Positions 17,931 through 27,165 are shown, numbered from the stretch's first letter. The stretch is 64,000 bases of DNA from Sulfurovum sp. (GCA_030826885.1 JAUUDF010000026.1:1-64000); one strand, 5' to 3'. Notes: generated by a model not told the origin, from the sequence alone. Numbers and translations: made by a program.

Positions 17931-18650
17931 GCGCAGTTTATAGTGCAGAGAGAGTGTAACTGTGGCAGGTAACCTCAGTGTTGCCTTTTTCGGGTTGACC
18001 GGGAATGCACTCTCTACCGCTTTTCTGGCAGAAGCGTAAAAAATGCGTGGTCCGGAGAGAGCAATATTACCGACCTTCCCACTTGGAAGGATGGTAAAAC
18101 GTACCTTGACAACGCCCTGGATACCGCGCCGTTGCGCCATTCTCGGGTAAGACTTTGCCCGGTTTATCTTTCTGCGTATGGCTGCAAGAAATGCATTTTT
18201 CTGTGCCGCACTGTAACGGGGTGTACCCCCACCCCTGACAGATCTCTTTTTATGTACTTTTTTCTTTCCATGTTTTTTATGCAAAGTCCGTTTTTGCGTC
18301 TGTTTTACAACATGTTGCTTCTTTACAGCCGGTATCGGTTTAGGACGGGTTACTTTAGGCTGAGGTGAAGGAGGCTGCTTCTTCGGAGGCTCTGTCACTT
18401 TTTGAGGCATTTTGGGCTTTTCCTCTTTCGGCACTTCTTCGACAGACTTCTCCTCCTCAAGAGGTGCCGGTTCCACAGCCGGCATCGGTGGCTGTGGCAC
18501 GAACTGTGAAAGCGCCAGTTCTACGCTTTGTTCTTTGGTTTTTTGGTCACTGACAATTGTCTGTTTAAGTACAATCAAATAGATGGTCACAGGAAGGGCA
18601 TAGAGCAGTGCCGTCAATAAAAAAGAGATCTTGTAGCGATGCCGCTTCAC
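17928..18650 (-). CDS. tonB: energy transducer TonB
   Basis: A 240-residue TonB protein: cytoplasmic basic N-terminus, one membrane anchor (about 8-27), a long Pro/Glu/Lys-rich periplasmic spacer (for example EEVPKEEKPKMPQK and PKPIPAVKK), and a C-terminal TonB domain (about 165-240) with RIQGVVKV-type strands and a conserved SGxxxAL-like ISGP region. It passes proton-motive energy from ExbBD to outer-membrane receptors. Only 8 bp separate it from exbD, and the receptor lies 60 bp downstream. Confidence 0.92.
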   Translation of the reverse strand: MKRHRYKISFLLTALLYALPVTIYLIVLKQTIVSDQKTKEQSVELALSQFVPQPPMPAVEPAPLEEEKSVEEVPKEEKPKMPQKVTEPPKKQPPSPQPKVTRPKPIPAVKKQHVVKQTQKRTLHKKHGKKKVHKKRSVRGGGTPRYSAAQKNAFLAAIRRKINRAKSYPRMAQRRGIQGVVKVRFTILPSGKVGNIALSGPRIFYASARKAVESAFPVNPKKATLRLPATVTLSLHYKLR

Positions 18651-18658
18651 ATCAGCCT

Positions 18659-19036
18659 CTACTGTTTGGTGACAATGGAGATGTTTTCAAAGCCTTGGGC
18701 TTTCATCACATCGATCACTTTGACAAAATAATCAAACGGTGTCAGTTTGTCCGTATGCAGAGAAACGACATCTTTTTTTGGATCAAGGCTTTGAAGTTTT
18801 ACTTCTAGCGCTTCAAAGCCAACCGGTGCTTTATCGTAAAAGTATTTTCCCGCTTTGTCAATGGAGATGACAATACTTTTTTTCTCTTCACTTTTTTTGC
18901 TGCTCGCTGCAGGAAGGTCTATCTTAATGCTTTTATTCTGTACAAAACTTGCCGTTGCCAGCACAATAACCAGCAATACCAGCACAATGTCAATGAACGG
19001 TACGACATTCATTTTGTCAAAACGTTCACGTCTCAT
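18659..19036 (-). CDS. exbD: biopolymer transport protein ExbD
   Basis: A 125-residue inner-membrane protein with one membrane helix (about 10-32) that carries the conserved proton-path aspartate, Asp16 in NVVPFIDIVLVLL. The periplasmic domain follows (for example DVVSLHTDKLTPFDYFVKVI). It works with ExbB and TonB. It overlaps the end of exbB by 4 bp (ATGA type), so the two are translationally coupled. Confidence 0.93.
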   Translation of the reverse strand: MRRERFDKMNVVPFIDIVLVLLVIVLATASFVQNKSIKIDLPAASSKKSEEKKSIVISIDKAGKYFYDKAPVGFEALEVKLQSLDPKKDVVSLHTDKLTPFDYFVKVIDVMKAQGFENISIVTKQ

Positions 19037-19482
19037 CCGCGCAGTTTCCCCTCATCACGCAATATTTCCCATTGGGAAACAAGCTTGTCAACTTTTGTCA
19101 ATAATGCATTGTAAATAGCCGTTGCCGGAATGGCGACAACCAGTCCGGCAGCCGTTGCCTTGAGTGCAAGTGCCAGGTGCTTCATGATCTCTCCGGCATT
19201 GATATCCTGCTGATTGTCACCAATAATATAAAAGGTGAGAATAATCGCCAAAACCGTACCGAGCAACCCTATATAGGGGGCATTGACCCCAATGGAAGCA
19301 ATAGTGGAAAGATGCTTGCCGAGATCAAGTTCAAGTGCTTTTTCATGGGTATAGCTTTCAAGATCTACACTGCGGAAAAAAAGTACCCTTTCTATGGCAA
19401 ATGCAAAAGTAAGAAAACTCAAAAACAGTAAAAATCCGATAATTCCATAGTCAACGATATGTTTGATCTGTTCTACAGGCAT
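19033..19482 (-). CDS. exbB: biopolymer transport protein ExbB
   Basis: A 149-residue MotA/TolQ/ExbB proton-channel protein with three hydrophobic helices (about 12-30, 65-88, 105-130) and the signature segments IGLLGTVLAIILTF and ALKATAAGLVVAIPA. It forms the ion channel of the TonB complex. It is short compared with E. coli ExbB but normal for epsilonproteobacteria. First gene of exbB-exbD-tonB-receptor, with a TATAAT box about 30 bp upstream. Confidence 0.92.
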   Translation of the reverse strand: MPVEQIKHIVDYGIIGFLLFLSFLTFAFAIERVLFFRSVDLESYTHEKALELDLGKHLSTIASIGVNAPYIGLLGTVLAIILTFYIIGDNQQDINAGEIMKHLALALKATAAGLVVAIPATAIYNALLTKVDKLVSQWEILRDEGKLRG

Positions 19483-19512
19483 AAAACCTCTTTATCATAA
19501 TTTGCAAGAAAG

Positions 19513-19518
19513 ATTATA
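19513..19518 (-). promoter_or_regulatory. -10 box of the exbB-exbD-tonB operon
   Basis: TATAAT on the minus strand, 31 bp upstream of the exbB ATG and just after the stop of the lipid kinase gene. A Fur or copper-regulator box is not recognised. Confidence 0.55.
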
Positions 19519-19530
19519 CTGGAAATCAAA

Positions 19531-20433
19531 TTAAAAAGTACCCTTCTTCAGCAAAGGACAGTACTTGGGGAGTACCATGGTTATTGCCGAAGGCAGTACC
19601 TCAAAACGGATTTTTTCCGCTTCATAGGGCTCACCATCAAGGTTGACAGATGTTTTTTGAAAAGGAATTGACTCGACCCACCGTTTCTGAAACCGTCTTA
19701 CATACATACCGGAGTGTTCATAGTCAAACAGTTCGGCAATCACCTCTCCAAGATCGGTCATGGGAAATTCGAGAATAACCACAATATCAAGCAGTCCATC
19801 GTCAATATAGGCATAGGGAGCGAGCATTTGTCCGCCGCCGGCCTGTCTGCCGTTACAAACCACACTGGCGATCAATCTACCCTCAATCTCTACGTTGTCT
19901 GCCACAAGCCGCCCTTCATGGCTGGTATAGTTAAGTGCCTTGATAACGGCTGAAAGCGTATAGGCTCCTCCGCCAAGGAAATTTTTTAAGGAGGTCGGCG
20001 TATCGGCAACGATCTGTGCGCCAAAACCGCTGGAGGCAACGTTGATGAAATAGCGCTCATTTGCCTGTACAACATCTACGCCACTTGCCCTGCCCTCTAC
20101 TGCGAGCCTCAATGCTTCCAGCGGCAATATCGGCAAATCTGCCGCCGTGGCAAAGTCGTTTGCCGTTCCCATTGGCAAAATCGCAAGTTCAGGACGATTC
20201 TCTTCTTCCAATGCCATCAGTCCGTTCGCTGCCTCGTTGATGGAACCATCCCCACCTGCGACTGCGACACGGGGAACACCCTCTTCGGCTGCTTCTTTGA
20301 CAAAACGGATGATATCGCCATACTCCCATGTGACCCGTACTTCAACATTGAACCCTTCACTGCGAAGCTGCATCACGGCATCACGAAATGCCTCATCGAG
20401 CGCTCTTTTTCCGTTGAGTATAACCCGTATCAT
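19531..20433 (-). CDS. YegS/diacylglycerol kinase family lipid kinase
   Basis: A 300-residue protein of the DAGK/YegS/BmrU family. The nucleotide-binding motif is VAVAGGDGSINEAANGLM, followed by LAILPMGTANDFATAADLP and a C-terminal beta-sandwich with the conserved NLDGEPYE segment. The family phosphorylates lipids such as diacylglycerol or phosphatidylglycerol. The substrate here is not known. It overlaps the histidine kinase gene by 4 bp, so it belongs to the response regulator-histidine kinase operon, an unusual partner that suggests envelope-related signalling. Confidence 0.85.
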   Translation of the reverse strand: MIRVILNGKRALDEAFRDAVMQLRSEGFNVEVRVTWEYGDIIRFVKEAAEEGVPRVAVAGGDGSINEAANGLMALEEENRPELAILPMGTANDFATAADLPILPLEALRLAVEGRASGVDVVQANERYFINVASSGFGAQIVADTPTSLKNFLGGGAYTLSAVIKALNYTSHEGRLVADNVEIEGRLIASVVCNGRQAGGGQMLAPYAYIDDGLLDIVVILEFPMTDLGEVIAELFDYEHSGMYVRRFQKRWVESIPFQKTSVNLDGEPYEAEKIRFEVLPSAITMVLPKYCPLLKKGTF

Positions 20434-21293
20434 ACGCTTTCTGCCTTGGGACCAGTCTGTACAATGATGGCATGCAGATCAAGTATCACTTCTGTTCCTT
20501 CACCTTTTTTAGAGCTAATCTGTATCACTATGCCTTCACTGTCGCAGTAAGTCTTCACCAGTGCCAGACCGATCCCCTCACCTTTTTTGCTCTCATCCCC
20601 CTGATAGTAGCGTTCAAAAACACGGATCAGCTCCGTTTCATCCATGCCTACTCCTCGATCAATGACTTTCAGTATACCATTTTGGTACCAAATGTGCACC
20701 GGGGTATCTTTGGGAGAGTATTTCATTGCATTGGCCACCAGATTGTCGAACATCTGTTCAAACCCTATTCTGTCCGCCACCACTTCGCATGGTGTGACAT
20801 CGACAACTATTGGATTTCGCTGCTGCTCCCGAAAAATTTCAATACGTTCTTCTATAAGTGAGGGGAGTGAAAAACGCTCTTTGTCAATCGTATGTATCTC
20901 TTTGCATATGGCGTACAAAAGCTCATCATAAAGACGGTTTAACCGTACTGCCGCACCCTCAATACGTTCAAGACGCTTACGGGCACGTTCATCTTCCGCC
21001 TTTTTGGCAAGCATCTTTGTATTGGCCCTGATGGTCGAGAGGGGAAGATTGAGTTCATGAATAATATCTTTGGTCACATGCAGCAAGTAGGCTTCACGTT
21101 TGCGTCTGGGTGCAATGAGCCCGGAGGCGATGATATATCCCCACCCGGCACTCAGTAACAGTACAAAACCGCTCCCAATCAAAAAGGTCTCTTCGTTAAA
21201 CCCCTCATTACGCAAAAACCAGTAGAGAAAACTCAGCAGCAGTACGATACTCAAGAGATATCCCAATGATGAAAGCAGTATCTCTTTTTTCAT
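20430..21293 (-). CDS. sensor histidine kinase
   Basis: A 287-residue membrane histidine kinase. Two hydrophobic helices (about 8-27 and 36-60) are joined by only about ten residues, so there is no periplasmic sensor domain. The H-box DIIHELNLPLSTIR has the phospho-accepting His79. The ATPase domain has the N-box FDNLVANAMKYSP, the G1 box IDRGVGMDE and the G2 box GEGIGLALVK. The ATG directly follows the stop of the response regulator gene, so the two are a pair. The signal may be membrane state or a partner protein. Confidence 0.9.
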   Translation of the reverse strand: MKKEILLSSLGYLLSIVLLLSFLYWFLRNEGFNEETFLIGSGFVLLLSAGWGYIIASGLIAPRRKREAYLLHVTKDIIHELNLPLSTIRANTKMLAKKAEDERARKRLERIEGAAVRLNRLYDELLYAICKEIHTIDKERFSLPSLIEERIEIFREQQRNPIVVDVTPCEVVADRIGFEQMFDNLVANAMKYSPKDTPVHIWYQNGILKVIDRGVGMDETELIRVFERYYQGDESKKGEGIGLALVKTYCDSEGIVIQISSKKGEGTEVILDLHAIIVQTGPKAESV

Positions 21294-21950
21294 CTACAGC
21301 TTCCAGCGGTAGCCAAGACCGCGAACATTGACGATGGCATCAGGAAAATATTTTTTCAATTGTGCGATATAGACACGCAACGCACCATCACTTGCCTCAT
21401 CTCCTGCTGCCCAGAGTCTGTCTCTAATTGTTTCAAAAGGAACCAGTTCTCCCTTTCTTTCAATCAGCAAAACAAGAAGATCGATCGTTTTGTTACTCAA
21501 CCCTACACTCTTTCCGACCTCATCATAGAGTGTTCTGCTGGCATAGTCAAGCAGATAGGGTCCCACTTGCAAACGCTCATGGCGTATCTGACGGCGAAGC
21601 AGCGCATTTATGCGCAGATACAACTCTTCCAGATCGACCGGTTTTTTAAGATAATCATCCGCACCTGCACCAAAGCCTTCTTTTAAAGAACCTTTGTCTT
21701 CGCGTGATGTTAAAAAAATTGCAGGGGTTGTGTCTTTGGCTTCACGCAATTTCGTTAGAAGGTCAAACCCGCTCTCATACGGCAAGTTGACATCAAAAAG
21801 GTAGAGGTCATAGGTGTTTTCAAAAGTCAAATCAAGGGCACTATAGGGGTCAAGCGCCACATCAACAGCAAACCCTTCCTCTTCCAAAAAGTCCTGAAGC
21901 GTTTCATTAAACAGTCTGTCATCTTCAAGCAGCAGGATTTTTGCGGACAT
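21294..21950 (-). CDS. OmpR/PhoB-type response regulator
   Basis: A 218-residue regulator. The receiver domain (about 1-120) has the acidic pair Glu9-Asp10-Asp11 in LLLEDDRLF, the phospho-acceptor Asp53 in YLFDVNLP, the conserved Thr/Ser in PAIFLTSRED and the lysine in DDYLKKPVDLEEL. A winged-helix DNA-binding domain follows (about 125-218) ending VNVRGLGYRWKL. It pairs with the adjacent kinase. The 11-bp direct repeats at 17909-17930 are a candidate target. Confidence 0.92.
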   Translation of the reverse strand: MSAKILLLEDDRLFNETLQDFLEEEGFAVDVALDPYSALDLTFENTYDLYLFDVNLPYESGFDLLTKLREAKDTTPAIFLTSREDKGSLKEGFGAGADDYLKKPVDLEELYLRINALLRRQIRHERLQVGPYLLDYASRTLYDEVGKSVGLSNKTIDLLVLLIERKGELVPFETIRDRLWAAGDEASDGALRVYIAQLKKYFPDAIVNVRGLGYRWKL

Positions 21951-21989
21951 CAGCGTATCCTTATGTACATGCAGTTTTGCAACGCAAAA

Positions 21990-22733
21990 CTACATATACA
22001 TACCACCATTGACTTTCAATGTCTCCCCGGTAATGTAGGAAGCATGGTCAGAGAGCAAAAAGGCCACCGCTTCGGCAACCTCTTGAGGTGTACCAAACCG
22101 TCCCATCGGAATCTTGGCGATAAATGCCTCCTTGACCTCTTCTTTGAGCACATCTGTCATCTCTGTAGCGATGAACCCTGGTGTAACCGTGTTATAGCGA
22201 ATACCGCTTGCCGCCGCTTCAAGTGCGAAGCTTTTGGTCATGGCAATGGTACCGCCTTTGCTCGCACTGTAGTTCGTCTGTCCTGCATTGCCTGTTTCAC
22301 CTACGATAGAAGCAATGTTCACCACCGAACCGAAACGTTTTTTTCGCATTACCTTCAGCGCCTCACGGCACCCGATGAACGTAGAGAGCAGGTTCGCATT
22401 AATCACATCCATAAACTGCTCACTCTTCATTCGCATCGCCAGTCCATCTTTGGTAATTCCCGCATTATTGACCAAGTAGGCAAGTTCCCCGTCAACAGAG
22501 ACAATCTGCTTGACTGCATCGACAAATGCCGCTTCATCACTCACATCAAACCCGATCGTCTCCGCACTGCCGCCGGCTGATTCTATCTCGGCTTGTACCG
22601 CTGCCGCTTCAGCTTCACCGCTTCGGTAATTGATCCAGACTTTCAAGCCCATGCCTGCGAGTGTTTTTGCAATCTGCGCACCTATCCCGCGACTTGCACC
22701 GGTAACCAGTACATTCTTCCCTGTAAACTTCAT
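21990..22733 (-). CDS. fabG: 3-oxoacyl-ACP reductase
   Basis: FabG reduces beta-ketoacyl-ACP with NADPH in fatty-acid synthesis. The 247-residue short-chain dehydrogenase has the cofactor motif VTGASRGIGAQIAKTL, NNAG at YLVNNAGITKDG, and the catalytic Ser-Tyr-Lys set in IVNIASIVGETGNAGQTNYSASKGG-type sequence (the Tyr-x-x-x-Lys is YSASK). It ends ITGETLKVNGGMYM. In relatives fabG is usually next to acpP-fabF-accA; here about 6 kb of TonB and signalling genes lie between them. Confidence 0.95.
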   Translation of the reverse strand: MKFTGKNVLVTGASRGIGAQIAKTLAGMGLKVWINYRSGEAEAAAVQAEIESAGGSAETIGFDVSDEAAFVDAVKQIVSVDGELAYLVNNAGITKDGLAMRMKSEQFMDVINANLLSTFIGCREALKVMRKKRFGSVVNIASIVGETGNAGQTNYSASKGGTIAMTKSFALEAAASGIRYNTVTPGFIATEMTDVLKEEVKEAFIAKIPMGRFGTPQEVAEAVAFLLSDHASYITGETLKVNGGMYM

Positions 22734-22774
22734 AATACTCCTTTACTATATGTGATTGGTGGTGAAAATATCTC

Positions 22775-23113
22775 TCAGCAGCTAAACAGCTTCTCTTTGA
22801 TTTTCTCAAAAAATCGGTAATCTTCTTCACTGATTGTGTCTGAATAGATAATATGGTTGAGTTGTTCAAGCAGGTGGAACTTTGAAAGTTTGTCCTCACA
22901 AAGCGCCTGATTGATGATCGCTATATGCGCATCGAGATCATACTCTTTCCTGACTGCCTCTTGCAAAAAAGCCTTTGCCTCCTCTTCCGAGCAGCCAAAA
23001 TCCTCTCCCATGATCTTGCAAAACAGCGGTGCTTCCTTCTCAATATCACGATGGTCGACCTTAATAATGTGCGCCAGCAAAACCCCTACCGACTCTTTAA
23101 TCTTTTGCTGCAT
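22775..23113 (-). CDS. TerB-like helical protein
   Basis: A 112-residue, all-helical acidic protein (VGVLLAHIIKVDHRDIEKEA, then EEEAKAFLQEAVRK and LLEQLNHIIYSDTISEEDYR) with the spacing of acidic residues seen in TerB-type domains (tellurite resistance and general stress). The function is unknown. It lies between gpmI and fabG on the same strand with gaps of 75 and 41 bp. The assignment rests on pattern only. Confidence 0.6.
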   Translation of the reverse strand: MQQKIKESVGVLLAHIIKVDHRDIEKEAPLFCKIMGEDFGCSEEEAKAFLQEAVRKEYDLDAHIAIINQALCEDKLSKFHLLEQLNHIIYSDTISEEDYRFFEKIKEKLFSC

Positions 23114-23188
23114 GTACTCACTCCTTTTGGCATAAGCGCTATTGTGTCACAAGGACTCTTGCTACCATTGTACCAAAATATCCGCTGA

Positions 23189-24673
23189 CTATCCAATTAG
23201 CGGTTCATCCATCTCTTCCGGAATCTCCAGCCCCATCAATGTCAAGACTGTAGGCGCAACATTATTGAGCCCCCCGCCACTTTTAACTTTCTCTACACCG
23301 TCTGCAAGCACATAGCACCAAACATCCCCTACTGTATGGTTGGTCAGCACATGCCCTTCTCCGTCACACATCTCTTCACAGTTGCCGTGATCCGAGGTCA
23401 ACACAATGGCATAGTCTCTCTCTTTTGCCTTGGTGACGATCTTGCCAAGTTCCGTATCTACCGCTTCTACCGCCTTTTTGGCAGCCTCGAAGTTACCGGT
23501 ATGTCCGACCATATCGCCATTGGCAAAGTTGACGACAATAAAATCATACCCCTCATCCATGGCCGTACGTACGGCTTCACCGACCTCGGGTGCGGACATC
23601 TCCGGCTTCATATCGTAGGTTTTGACATCGGGACTTGGAATGAGTACACGACTCTCTCCCTCTACCGGAGTCTCAACACCGCCGTTAAAAAAGAAAGTTA
23701 CGTGCGCATACTTTTCCGTCTCGGCTGTATGCAGCTGGCGAAGTCCTGCCCTTGAAACAACCTCTGCAAGCGTATTCTCCGGTGCTGTTTTTGGAAACAG
23801 AACAGGGTAGGGGAAGGCGGCATCATACTGTGTCATCGTCGCAATATGCAGCGGGACAAATGTTCGCTCAAACGCATCGAAATGCGGATCACCCAGTGCT
23901 GTCGTGATCTCCCGTACCCTGTCTGAACGGAAATTGGTAACAATAACAGCATCACCCTCTTTCATCCCTTCATACCCTGAAAATGCCACCGGTTCAATGA
24001 ACTCATCGGTCTCTCCTTTGGCATAATTCTCTTCGACATAGGCCAAAGGTGCAAGATCGGTTTTCGGTGTCGCTTCGGCAATGGCACGGTACCCTTTTTC
24101 TACACGCTCCCACCGGTTGTCTCTGTCCATGGTGTAAAAGCGTCCGCCAATGGTAGCAATCTGAATGTCCTCGTCACATATCGCTTCTATCTGCTTCAGA
24201 TAGACCGGTGCAGAGGTCGGACTGACATCACGGCCGTCCGTAATAAGATGCAAAAAGACCTTTTTTGCTCTACGTTTTGCCAGCTTGGCAAGCCCGATAG
24301 TATGCTCAATATGCGAATGCACCCCTCCGTCACTCATCAGCCCAATGAGATGCACCCTGTCACTCTTTTCAAGTGTCCGTGTCAGTGCTTCATTCTCTTC
24401 AATACTCCCGTCTTCAAGTGCCAGAGAGATTTTGACAAGATCCTGATAAAGCACCCTTCCCGCACCTATGGTCATATGCCCCACTTCAGAGTTCCCCATC
24501 TGTCCTTCGGGAAGCCCGACACTCAATCCATAGGTTGAAATAAGCGCTTTTGGTACATTTTCCAGTGCATCATAGGTCGGTTTTTGTGCCGCCTCAAACG
24601 CATTGCAGGCACCTTTCGGCTTATATCCGATGCCGTCGGTAATGATCAGTATGGTTTTTTGTATCTTGCTCAT
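23189..24673 (-). CDS. gpmI: 2,3-bisphosphoglycerate-independent phosphoglycerate mutase
   Basis: GpmI interconverts 3- and 2-phosphoglycerate using two metal ions (usually manganese) and a phosphoserine. The 494-residue protein begins with the metal motif [18 protein letters not shown]. The nucleophilic serine is in [14 protein letters not shown]. Further landmarks are [33 protein letters not shown], and the metal-binding [10 protein letters not shown] and [10 protein letters not shown]. Length is normal. It is divergent from mraY. Confidence 0.96.
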   Translation of the reverse strand: MSKIQKTILIITDGIGYKPKGACNAFEAAQKPTYDALENVPKALISTYGLSVGLPEGQMGNSEVGHMTIGAGRVLYQDLVKISLALEDGSIEENEALTRTLEKSDRVHLIGLMSDGGVHSHIEHTIGLAKLAKRRAKKVFLHLITDGRDVSPTSAPVYLKQIEAICDEDIQIATIGGRFYTMDRDNRWERVEKGYRAIAEATPKTDLAPLAYVEENYAKGETDEFIEPVAFSGYEGMKEGDAVIVTNFRSDRVREITTALGDPHFDAFERTFVPLHIATMTQYDAAFPYPVLFPKTAPENTLAEVVSRAGLRQLHTAETEKYAHVTFFFNGGVETPVEGESRVLIPSPDVKTYDMKPEMSAPEVGEAVRTAMDEGYDFIVVNFANGDMVGHTGNFEAAKKAVEAVDTELGKIVTKAKERDYAIVLTSDHGNCEEMCDGEGHVLTNHTVGDVWCYVLADGVEKVKSGGGLNNVAPTVLTLMGLEIPEEMDEPLIG

Positions 24674-24713
24674 AAAACTCCATTTTTACAATAATGTTGA
24701 GATATTCTTATCA

Positions 24714-24719
24714 TATAAT
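24714..24719 (+). promoter_or_regulatory. -10 box of mraY-murD
   Basis: TATAAT in the 132-bp divergent region between gpmI and mraY, giving a leader of about 80 nt. The leader contains the hairpin TTTGTAT-ACCTAA-ATACAAA (24745-24764). Confidence 0.5.
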
Positions 24720-24744
24720 TATTGAAATCATAGTAAAATAAGCT

Positions 24745-24764
24745 TTTGTATACCTAAATACAAA
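24745..24764 (+). promoter_or_regulatory. leader hairpin upstream of mraY
   Basis: Perfect 7-bp stem TTTGTAT/ATACAAA with a six-base loop, 42 bp before the mraY start. Its role is unknown. Confidence 0.35.
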
Positions 24765-24805
24765 TTCTTAGCTACTAAATTTAAATATTTGATAGAAAGT
24801 CGCCC

Positions 24806-25864
24806 ATGCTCTATACACTCTCACAACTCTTTGACATCAACCTTTTTGGCTACATTTCAGTACGTGCCGGGTTTGCCTTTATGACTGCCCTGCTCTTTAC
24901 GCTCTTTGTCATGCCAAAATACATTCTCTGGGCAGCAGCACGCAATGCCAACCAGCCCATCAGCAAGTATGTCAAAGCACATGAAGGCAAAGGCAAAACA
25001 CCTACCATGGGCGGTGCCATTTTTCTTGCCAGCACCATACTTGCCGCCTTATTAACGGTCAATCTTACCAATCCTTACGTATGGGGTGGCATCATTACAC
25101 TTGTCGGCTTCGGTGCTGTAGGTATGAAAGATGATCTGGGAAAAATACTCACCGGTGACAACCTTGAGGGGCTGACTCCAAGGGGAAAAATGGCACTGCT
25201 TGGCATCATTGCACTAACGGCGACCGGTCTGCTTGTCATATCGGGATTTCCTACTGATTTTTACATTCCTTTCGTTAAAACACCTCTCTTTGATATGGGT
25301 TATTTTGCCATCCCATTTTGGATACTAATCTTTCTTGCTACAACCAATGCCGTCAACCTCACTGACGGACTGGACGGACTGGCGACAGTACCCTCCATCA
25401 TCGCACTCTTTACACTGGGAATTATTGTCTATATCACAGGTCATGCCATCTTCTCGCACTATCTGCTCATCCCAAATATCAAAGGGGTCGGAGAGGTCAT
25501 GATTCTTGCGGCGGCACTTGGCGGCGGTCTTATGGGCTTTTTATGGTACAACGCCTACCCTGCAGAGGTCTTCATGGGCGACACAGGATCCCTTGCCATC
25601 GGCGGTTTTCTTGCCTATCTTGCCATTTTGGGCAAAAGCGAACTGCTGCTTATTCTCATCGGGCTTGTCTTCGTCATTGAAACCGTGTCGGTCATTCTTC
25701 AGGTTGGCAGTTTCAAACTTCGTCAAAAGCGTATTTTCCGCATGGCGCCCATCCATCACCATTTTGAAATGAAAGGATGGCCGGAGAACAAAATTATCGT
25801 TCGATTCTGGATGATTGCTTTCATCGCCAATATCATTGCACTGATCACATTTAAATTTAGATAG
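24806..25864 (+). CDS. mraY: phospho-N-acetylmuramoyl-pentapeptide transferase
   Basis: MraY attaches the UDP-MurNAc-pentapeptide to undecaprenyl phosphate, forming lipid I at the inner membrane. The 352-residue protein has about ten membrane helices. Landmarks are [12 protein letters not shown], the aspartate pair in [35 protein letters not shown] and the basic [17 protein letters not shown]. Length is typical. It is followed by murD after 81 bp containing a hairpin, so they are probably in one operon. Confidence 0.97.
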   Translation: MLYTLSQLFDINLFGYISVRAGFAFMTALLFTLFVMPKYILWAAARNANQPISKYVKAHEGKGKTPTMGGAIFLASTILAALLTVNLTNPYVWGGIITLVGFGAVGMKDDLGKILTGDNLEGLTPRGKMALLGIIALTATGLLVISGFPTDFYIPFVKTPLFDMGYFAIPFWILIFLATTNAVNLTDGLDGLATVPSIIALFTLGIIVYITGHAIFSHYLLIPNIKGVGEVMILAAALGGGLMGFLWYNAYPAEVFMGDTGSLAIGGFLAYLAILGKSELLLILIGLVFVIETVSVILQVGSFKLRQKRIFRMAPIHHHFEMKGWPENKIIVRFWMIAFIANIIALITFKFR

Positions 25865-25871
25865 CATATGA

Positions 25872-25892
25872 AGAAGCGTGCAACACGCTTCT
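25872..25892 (+). other. hairpin between mraY and murD
   Basis: AGAAGCGTG-CAA-CACGCTTCT is a perfect 9-bp stem with a 3-base loop, seven bases after the mraY stop. No T-run follows, so it is more likely an mRNA processing or stability element than a terminator. Confidence 0.45.
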
Positions 25893-25945
25893 CAAATCTT
25901 AAATTATGCATAAATAGCTACTTGCTCAAAAAAAGGAATCTTTTT

Positions 25946-27160
25946 ATGAAACCAACCCTCTTCGGCTACGGTTTGACGACAAAAGCAATTGCCAGAAAAC
26001 TCGGCGGCGGCTGTTCTTTTTATGATGATAACTGCAAAGAACCCTATAAGGATGACATGGGCAATACTATCTACCCTTCGTCCATGTTTGATCCCGACAA
26101 CAGCCAAATGGAAATCACCACTCCGAGTCTGCCTCCCAAACATCCGCTCATCGAGCAAGCCGAACATCTTTTGAGTGAATATGACTATTTTCTGGGGACG
26201 AATGCCCTGGAGAAAACACCTTTTACCATTTGGATCAGCGGTACCAACGGTAAAACCACCACCACACAGATGCTCACCCACCTGCTTGCCAAGCGTGGTG
26301 CAGTCAGTGGCGGCAATATCGGTACCCCACTTGCCGACCTTGATGAAAAAGCGCCTATCTGGGTACTGGAGACCAGTTCATTCACCCTTCACCATACCCA
26401 TATGGCATCACCCAATATCTATCTGCTGCTGCCTATTACCCCTGACCATCTCGACTGGCACGGTACACCCCAGCAGTATGAACAAGACAAACTCAAACCC
26501 TTAAAGAGTATGAAAGAGGGAGAACTGGCACTTGTGCCCAAAGGGCTCTCCCTGCCAAAAACCAATGCCTTCGTTGTCGAGTATGACACCAACACATTCC
26601 TATGTGACTATTTTGGCCTCGATGCTTCCAAACTCAGCTACAAGGGTGCTTTTTTACAAGATGCCCTCCTTGCACTTGCCATTACAAAAGTCCTCTTTGA
26701 TGAGACCGACTATGCTTTATTGAACCGTTTTAGACGCGATTCGCACAGACAGGAGGAGTATATCGACGACAAAGGCAGACTCTGGGTCAACGATTCCAAA
26801 GCAACAAACCTTGACGCTGCCGTTCAGGCGGTCAATACCTATGGAGACAAAACACTGCATCTCATTGCAGGGGGTGATGACAAAGGCGTTGACCTGAGAC
26901 CTCTTTTTGAGGTATTGCAGACCAAGGACATTACACTCTACAGTATCGGTGCCAACAGCCAAAAACTTAAAGCACTCTCAAAGGAGTTTCACATTGACTT
27001 AAAAGAGGCAGAAACACTGGAGAATGCCGTCAGGTTGATAGACCAAGCACACACAAACGAGAGCGTGGCACTCCTCTCTCCTGCGGCTGCCAGTTTTGAC
27101 CAGTTTGGCTCCTATAAAGAGCGTGGCGAACGTTTCATCACATGTATCAAGGCGCTTTAA
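25946..27160 (+). CDS. murD: UDP-N-acetylmuramoylalanine--D-glutamate ligase
   Basis: MurD adds D-glutamate to UDP-MurNAc-L-Ala in peptidoglycan synthesis. The 404-residue ligase starts MKPTLFGYGLTTKAIARKLG. The ATP-binding loop is WISGTNGKTTTTQMLTHLL, followed by SSFTLHH, ITPDHLDWHGT, and the C-terminal VNDSKATNLDAAVQAVN. It is shorter than the E. coli enzyme, as in other epsilonproteobacteria. The ATG at 25946 follows AAAGGAATC; an in-frame ATG at 25868 would translate the mraY-murD hairpin and is rejected. Confidence 0.95.
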   Translation: MKPTLFGYGLTTKAIARKLGGGCSFYDDNCKEPYKDDMGNTIYPSSMFDPDNSQMEITTPSLPPKHPLIEQAEHLLSEYDYFLGTNALEKTPFTIWISGTNGKTTTTQMLTHLLAKRGAVSGGNIGTPLADLDEKAPIWVLETSSFTLHHTHMASPNIYLLLPITPDHLDWHGTPQQYEQDKLKPLKSMKEGELALVPKGLSLPKTNAFVVEYDTNTFLCDYFGLDASKLSYKGAFLQDALLALAITKVLFDETDYALLNRFRRDSHRQEEYIDDKGRLWVNDSKATNLDAAVQAVNTYGDKTLHLIAGGDDKGVDLRPLFEVLQTKDITLYSIGANSQKLKALSKEFHIDLKEAETLENAVRLIDQAHTNESVALLSPAAASFDQFGSYKERGERFITCIKAL

Positions 27161-27165
27161 AAAGA

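Noticed and set aside
15828-19482. Prophage or transposon origin for the TonB module
   Set aside because: No integrase, transposase, tRNA boundary or direct terminal repeats are seen; base use looks like that of its neighbours.
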